Assembly: GCA_963676415.1 (NCBI GenBank)
Contig: OY781097.1
Location: 1,922,001-1,986,000 of the forward strand
DNA from: G963662905 sp963676415
Lineage (GTDB): Bacteria; Bacteroidota; Bacteroidia; Bacteroidales; WRLA01
Direction of reading: 5' to 3'
Length of the DNA stretch: 64,000 nucleotides
A program made the translations under genes and the position numbers. Each line of letters starts with the position of its first letter. Within the stretch, counting starts at the first letter, position 1. Below are positions 60,169 to 64,000 of the stretch, piece after piece. The notes beneath the pieces are model-generated. The model saw only the letters and a list, made by a program, of their open reading frames with translations, did not search any database and was not told the DNA's origin.

Positions 60169-62085
60169 TTATTGTATTTGTTCCGTGGCTTGCTCCGATT
60201 GCCGTAAAAAGCGAAATCTGTTTCGTGCACGTTCAGTAAACACAGAACCCGGATAATCTGTAATCAGTTTTTTGTAATAAAGCATGGCTTTCTCTGGATT
60301 TCCGCTTTCATAGTCATAAAGTTCGGCCAGTTTGATCAGGGCATTATCCGCTAATATGCCATCGGGATAAAATTCATATAATTTGTTAAGAAGGCTGTCG
60401 GTAGCCATAAGGTCTCCCTGAATTTTCCTGATTTCTGCTTTTTTCAGCAGCACATCATCATCCAGCGGATGCGACATACCGAGCAAACCAATGGAATCGA
60501 GTTTGATCAGTGCTTCGCTAAAATGCTTGCGATAGGCCATAAGCGATGCTTCTGCGAAAAGCTGCAAACCGTATTGGGAGCTGTCCGGATCAGGATTATC
60601 ACTGATTAAAAGTGCCAGCTCCATGGCATCATTGGCAATAAGTTTGGATGTGGCGGCTTTGAGTACATCTACCTGTGTTTTTGCCCAGCCAAATTCTCCA
60701 ATATAAAACGAAAGTTGGGCATTTTTAAATTTGGCATTATGGCCGCGCAGGTCGTTTTTGAAATTTTTTTCCACCTGAGAGTAGAGCAGGGTGGCTTCCC
60801 AGGGCTGGCCGGTATACAGATAAATATCAGCTAGTTCTACTTTTAAATCGGCAATTTTTGGCTGGGAGATGTTTCTAAGCCCGATTCCGGTTGTGAGCAG
60901 CTCAATGGCTTCATCAGCCTGGTTCATATCATAGGCTTTGAGACGGGCATAACTAATCGCCAGGTCTGCCGTGCCCTGATGTAATCCAAATTCGCTGAGT
61001 ACATCTTCAAATTCTGCGGCAAGCTTTTCACGTTTTTCGGTACTGTTGGCCGGACTGTGGGCATACATCATATAACGCACCACCAGCTGGCGGATACGCG
61101 CATAACTGTACATGCTGCCATCTTTCCCTTTTTTTATGATCGCATTCAGTGCTTTCAGGGCAGTTTCATAATCTTCATTGGATGCTGCAAGACCGGAAAT
61201 CTCAAACATACGCTGGCCATCTTCCTGATAACGCCGGTCGAGTACCTGGGCATGCGTGAGCGCCAGATCAAAATCTTTTTCCTGTATGGACAGCCAGATA
61301 ATCATCTCGGGAAATACGGTATTTCCGGGAAATTTCTGGGCTTTGCGGATGAGCTGTCCACGCAACTCCGTATGCTTTTCGTTATCTTCATCTTTTTCAA
61401 GGGCACGCTGCAGCCTGTTTTGCACGCTTGCCATCATCGATGGATCATGCTCTAACAGATCAAGATAGGTTTCCGTCGCTTTTTGAAAATTACCGTCAAT
61501 CTCATAAATATTGGCCAGATTGAGCCCAAACATGGTGTTGCTGCCCAATAGTTCCTGCCCTTTTTCATAGGTTTTTATCACATAATCATTGAGCATGCGC
61601 ATACGAAAATGATTTGCCGTTGCTATGATGATATTGCGGTCGGCAGGCATTTCATCAATGACTTCCATGTATGTTTTTGTTGCCTTCCGGCTTTTGCCCG
61701 AACTGGCATTTACATAGCCCAGGTCAATTTTATAGCGGTTGTTCCCGGGTTCAATTTTGAGCTGGTCCTTAACAAATTTTAATGCTTCTTTGTGTTCGCC
61801 TAAGTAGATAAGGCTCTGCACATAATAGTTGTAATAATGAGAAGAGCGCCGGCTGTCGAACAGTTCTTTAAAAAGTTTGGCGGCTTTTTCAAAATCGCGG
61901 TTTCGGTAATATTCTGCGGCCAAAGCCATTTTTTCGGCATTGGATCTTTGCCCGGGCTGCGGAGGTTTGGCCGAAATGGTTCCGTCCTGTTGTTTTGGGA
62001 TTACCTGAGCATGCAATACATCATTATTGAAACATAGCAGCAGCAGTATTGTAATCAGAATTATATGGGTTGTGTTTTTTTGCAT
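60169..62085 (-). CDS. Secreted tetratricopeptide-repeat protein
   Basis: The 638-residue protein has a signal peptide (about 8-27, ends LHAQ) and many TPR-like helical repeats over about residues 48-620 (NRDFEKAAKLFKELF, GNFQKATETYLDLLEHDP, ENDYETALKALNAII, SGNPEKAMLYYKKLI). The last repeat has the outer-membrane-associated pattern YDYESGNPEKAMLYYKKLITDY seen in BamD-like proteins, but overall identity to BamD is weak. It likely acts as a periplasmic or outer-membrane scaffold. It precedes rsmA by 11 bases. Function unknown. Confidence 0.8.
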   Translation of the reverse strand: MQKNTTHIILITILLLLCFNNDVLHAQVIPKQQDGTISAKPPQPGQRSNAEKMALAAEYYRNRDFEKAAKLFKELFDSRRSSHYYNYYVQSLIYLGEHKEALKFVKDQLKIEPGNNRYKIDLGYVNASSGKSRKATKTYMEVIDEMPADRNIIIATANHFRMRMLNDYVIKTYEKGQELLGSNTMFGLNLANIYEIDGNFQKATETYLDLLEHDPSMMASVQNRLQRALEKDEDNEKHTELRGQLIRKAQKFPGNTVFPEMIIWLSIQEKDFDLALTHAQVLDRRYQEDGQRMFEISGLAASNEDYETALKALNAIIKKGKDGSMYSYARIRQLVVRYMMYAHSPANSTEKREKLAAEFEDVLSEFGLHQGTADLAISYARLKAYDMNQADEAIELLTTGIGLRNISQPKIADLKVELADIYLYTGQPWEATLLYSQVEKNFKNDLRGHNAKFKNAQLSFYIGEFGWAKTQVDVLKAATSKLIANDAMELALLISDNPDPDSSQYGLQLFAEASLMAYRKHFSEALIKLDSIGLLGMSHPLDDDVLLKKAEIRKIQGDLMATDSLLNKLYEFYPDGILADNALIKLAELYDYESGNPEKAMLYYKKLITDYPGSVFTERARNRFRFLRQSEQATEQIQ

Positions 62086-62120
62086 TCGTGCAAAATTCGT
62101 TGATTTGCTTCAATCTTAAC

Positions 62121-62168
62121 AAAAAAAATCCGGTTTTATTCTGTTTATCAGAACAAGACCGGATTTTT
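62121..62168 (-). terminator. Terminator after serS
   Basis: Two nested stems: AAATCCGGT / ACCGGATTT around ATTCTG / CAGAAC-like pairing with loop TTTAT, ending in T on the minus strand. Confidence 0.8.
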
Positions 62169-62182
62169 AAAATGATAGGGTT

Positions 62183-63454
62183 TTACTTTATTATTTCAAA
62201 CCCGGTATAATTTTGAAGGGCTTCCGGTATGTGGATGCCATCTTCGGTTTGCATATTTTCGAGCAGTGCGGCTACAATACGGGGCAATGCGAGAGCACTT
62301 CCGTTGAGCGTATGCGCCAGCTGTGTTTTTCCGCCATTGTCTTTGAAACGCAGCTTCATACGGTTTGCCTGGAAATCTTCAAAATTGGATACAGAGCTCA
62401 CTTCCAGCCATTTTTTCTGAGCGGCAGAATACACTTCAAAATCGTAGGTGAGTGCCGCCGTGAAACTAGTATCACCACCACAAAGGCGCAGGATGCGGAA
62501 AGGCAGTTCAAGCTTGCGCAGCAAATTGGCAACATGGGCTTTCATACTTTCCAGTGTTTCGTAAGATTTATCAGGATGCTGAATCTCAACAATTTCTACT
62601 TTGTCAAATTGATGCAAGCGGTTGAGTCCGCGCACGTCGCTGCCATAGGATCCGGCCTCTCTGCGGAAACAATTCGAATAAGCCGTGTTTTTTACCGGCA
62701 GATCGCCCTCTTTGAGCATTACATTTCGGTAAATATTGGTTACCGGGACTTCTGCTGTTGGGATGAGGTAGAGGTTATCAAGGCCAACATGGTACATCTG
62801 CCCGTCTTTGTCGGGAAGCTGTCCGGTGCCGTAACCTGATGCTTCATTCACAAGCAAAGGAGGCTGGATTTCAGTATATCCGGCATCGCGTGCTTCATCG
62901 AGGAAAAAATTGATCAAAGCGCGTTGCAGGCGGGCGCCCTGTCCTTTATAAAAAGGAAATCCTGCACCCGTAACTTTGTTGCCGAGTTCAAAGTCGATGA
63001 TATCGTATTTCGAAGCCAATTCCCAATGGGGAAGTGCTTTATCGTGGAGTTCAGGAATATTGCCTTCGGAATCTACAATTTCGTTGTCTTCTTCTGATTT
63101 TCCCGGAACCACGCTTGGATGCGGAATATTTGGAAGCAGCAGCATTTTGCTCTCCAGTTCACTTTTTGTGCTTTCCAGTTTCTCAGAAAGTTCTTTGCTG
63201 TTTGCCTTCAGTTCGCCCGAACGCTCACGCGCAGCTGTGGCTTCATCTTTTTTGCCTTGTTTAAAAAGCATACCGATTTCTTTGGCAAGCTTATTGGCTT
63301 CGGCCAGACAGTCATCAAGCTCTTTTTGTGTCGCTTTACGCTGGTCGTCTAATTTAATAATTTCCGGGATCAGTTCAGAAGCATCAAAGTTTTTGATTTT
63401 CAAGCGTTCAATAATCTGATTTTTATCTGTTTTTAGGCGTTGAACGGGGATCAT
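62183..63454 (-). CDS. serS: Serine-tRNA ligase
   Basis: The class II synthetase charges tRNA-Ser. The 423-residue protein starts with the long coiled-coil tRNA-binding arm (about 30-105; TKSELESKMLLLPNIPHPSV). Motif 1 is in TGAGFPFYKGQGARLQRALI (about 162-180), motif 2 is FRREAGSYGSDVRGLNR (about 264-280) and motif 3 is near ALALPRIVAALLENM (about 387-401). It is transcribed away from rpmA with its own terminator. Confidence 0.97.
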   Translation of the reverse strand: MIPVQRLKTDKNQIIERLKIKNFDASELIPEIIKLDDQRKATQKELDDCLAEANKLAKEIGMLFKQGKKDEATAARERSGELKANSKELSEKLESTKSELESKMLLLPNIPHPSVVPGKSEEDNEIVDSEGNIPELHDKALPHWELASKYDIIDFELGNKVTGAGFPFYKGQGARLQRALINFFLDEARDAGYTEIQPPLLVNEASGYGTGQLPDKDGQMYHVGLDNLYLIPTAEVPVTNIYRNVMLKEGDLPVKNTAYSNCFRREAGSYGSDVRGLNRLHQFDKVEIVEIQHPDKSYETLESMKAHVANLLRKLELPFRILRLCGGDTSFTAALTYDFEVYSAAQKKWLEVSSVSNFEDFQANRMKLRFKDNGGKTQLAHTLNGSALALPRIVAALLENMQTEDGIHIPEALQNYTGFEIIK

Positions 63455-63478
63455 CTTGTTTTTGGGTTTTATTGAAAC

Positions 63479-63509
63479 AAAAAAACTCCTGACGAGCAGG
63501 AGTTTATAT
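63479..63509 (-). terminator. Terminator after rpmA
   Basis: On the minus strand, stem AAACTCCTG / CAGGAGTTT with loop CTCGT, then T run. Confidence 0.8.
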
Positions 63510-63531
63510 ACTTTTGAAGATTGTCGTCAAA

Positions 63532-63798
63532 TTAGTTTGCTTCAGTAGCAGGAACAACGGAAACGAACGAACGTTCGTTGCGTGTTTTTTTGAATTTCAC
63601 AACACCATCAGTAAGGGCAAAAAGAGTGTGGTCTTTTCCCATACCTACATTTTCGCCGGGATGATGTGTAGTTCCTCTTTGGCGAACGATAATGTTACCG
63701 GCAACAACTGCCTGGCCACCGAAAATTTTAACACCTAGGCGCTTGCTTGCTGACTCGCGACCGTTCTGCGAGCTACCCATTCCTTTTTTATGTGCCAT
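63532..63798 (-). CDS. rpmA: 50S ribosomal protein L27
   Basis: L27 is a large-subunit protein whose N terminus reaches toward the peptidyl-transferase centre. The 88-residue protein begins MAHKKGMGSSQNGRESASKR with no N-terminal leader needing cleavage, then KIFGGQAVVAGNIIVRQRG and HHPGENVGMGKDHTLFALTDG. The C-terminal tail VVPATEAN is longer than in some species. It lies 38 bases after the stop of rplU, forming the usual rplU-rpmA operon, read on the minus strand. Confidence 0.97.
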   Translation of the reverse strand: MAHKKGMGSSQNGRESASKRLGVKIFGGQAVVAGNIIVRQRGTTHHPGENVGMGKDHTLFALTDGVVKFKKTRNERSFVSVVPATEAN

Positions 63799-63836
63799 AC
63801 TAAATAATTTTTAATGTTTGTACTTAAAACAGGATA

Positions 63837-64000
63837 TCAGAGGGCAATATTCTCTACTTCAACTTTGGTAAGATACTGCCTGTGACCGTTACGAACTTTG
63901 TAACTCTTACGGCGTTTTTTCTTGAAAACGATCACTTTGTCACCTTTGAGGTGTTCAACAACTTTAGCTTCAATTTTAGCACCTTCTAGGTGAGGCTTGC
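63837..64000 (-). CDS. rplU: 50S ribosomal protein L21 (3' end only)
   Basis: The last 53 codons are present; the start lies beyond the window. Read on the minus strand they give KIEAKVVEHLKGDKVIVFKK, then KRRKSYKVRNGHRQYLTKVE and VENIAL before TGA (63837-63839). The GDKVIVFKKKRRK and GHRQ motifs are diagnostic of L21. It is followed after 38 bases by rpmA, the standard order. Confidence 0.95.
   Translation of the reverse strand, partial: KPHLEGAKIEAKVVEHLKGDKVIVFKKKRRKSYKVRNGHRQYLTKVEVENIAL

Overview
The window is a chromosomal segment of a member of the Bacteroidota. Evidence seen in the sequence: many secreted proteins ending in type IX secretion (T9SS) sorting domains, an S46 dipeptidyl-peptidase, a SusC/SusD pair, fused DAHP synthase/chorismate mutase, and repeated matches to the Bacteroidota -7 promoter box TAnnTTTG. 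The order or genus cannot be fixed by reading alone; a marine or anaerobic Bacteroidales-like relative is a guess.

Layout. 0-4 kb (minus): a secreted PKD protein, then a decayed RHS/polymorphic-toxin locus with a 5'-truncated RHS tip, a small membrane protein in the position of an immunity gene, and an orphan T9SS/YD-repeat protein. The RHS tip carries an in-frame 147 bp palindromic insertion, the most unusual item seen. 4-7.3 kb: a T9SS surface protein and an IS630-family element inserted at its stop codon. 7.3-14.5 kb: housekeeping genes (frr, vsr-like, M28 peptidase, tdk, cyclophilin, pheS). 14.5-17.3 kb: a BlaI / TPR / M56-TonB sensor operon with a recognisable operator. 17.6-24 kb: dsbD, S46 peptidase, manC, SprT-like protein and a small lipoprotein. 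24-30.2 kb: a large sortilin/BNR protein, a PKD-T9SS protein and hisS. 30.3-36 kb: hutH and three tandem carboxypeptidase-regulatory/beta-propeller paralogues, two of them mosaics with nearly identical ends. 36-42 kb: a complete SUF iron-sulfur operon (sufBCDSE plus a sufT-like gene). 42-46.5 kb: an LpxR-like fusion, arsC-like gene, prfB with a programmed +1 frameshift, recX and a sirtuin. 46.6-57 kb: a BNR-T9SS protein, thioredoxin, a second MIO-type ammonia-lyase, a membrane protein and a susCD pair. 57-64 kb: tRNA-Arg(CCG), aroG-chorismate mutase, a receiver protein, a LysM lipoprotein, rsmA, a TPR protein, serS, rpmA and the 3' end of rplU.

Functionally most of the window is core metabolism and translation (RRF, RF2, PheS, HisS, SerS, RsmA, L27, L21, tRNA-Arg) interleaved with envelope and secreted proteins. 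No prophage, CRISPR array or obvious new multi-gene defence system was found. The strongest candidates for something undescribed are the palindromic element inside the RHS gene, the mosaic propeller paralogues, the lipoprotein-LpxR fusion and the second MIO lyase.
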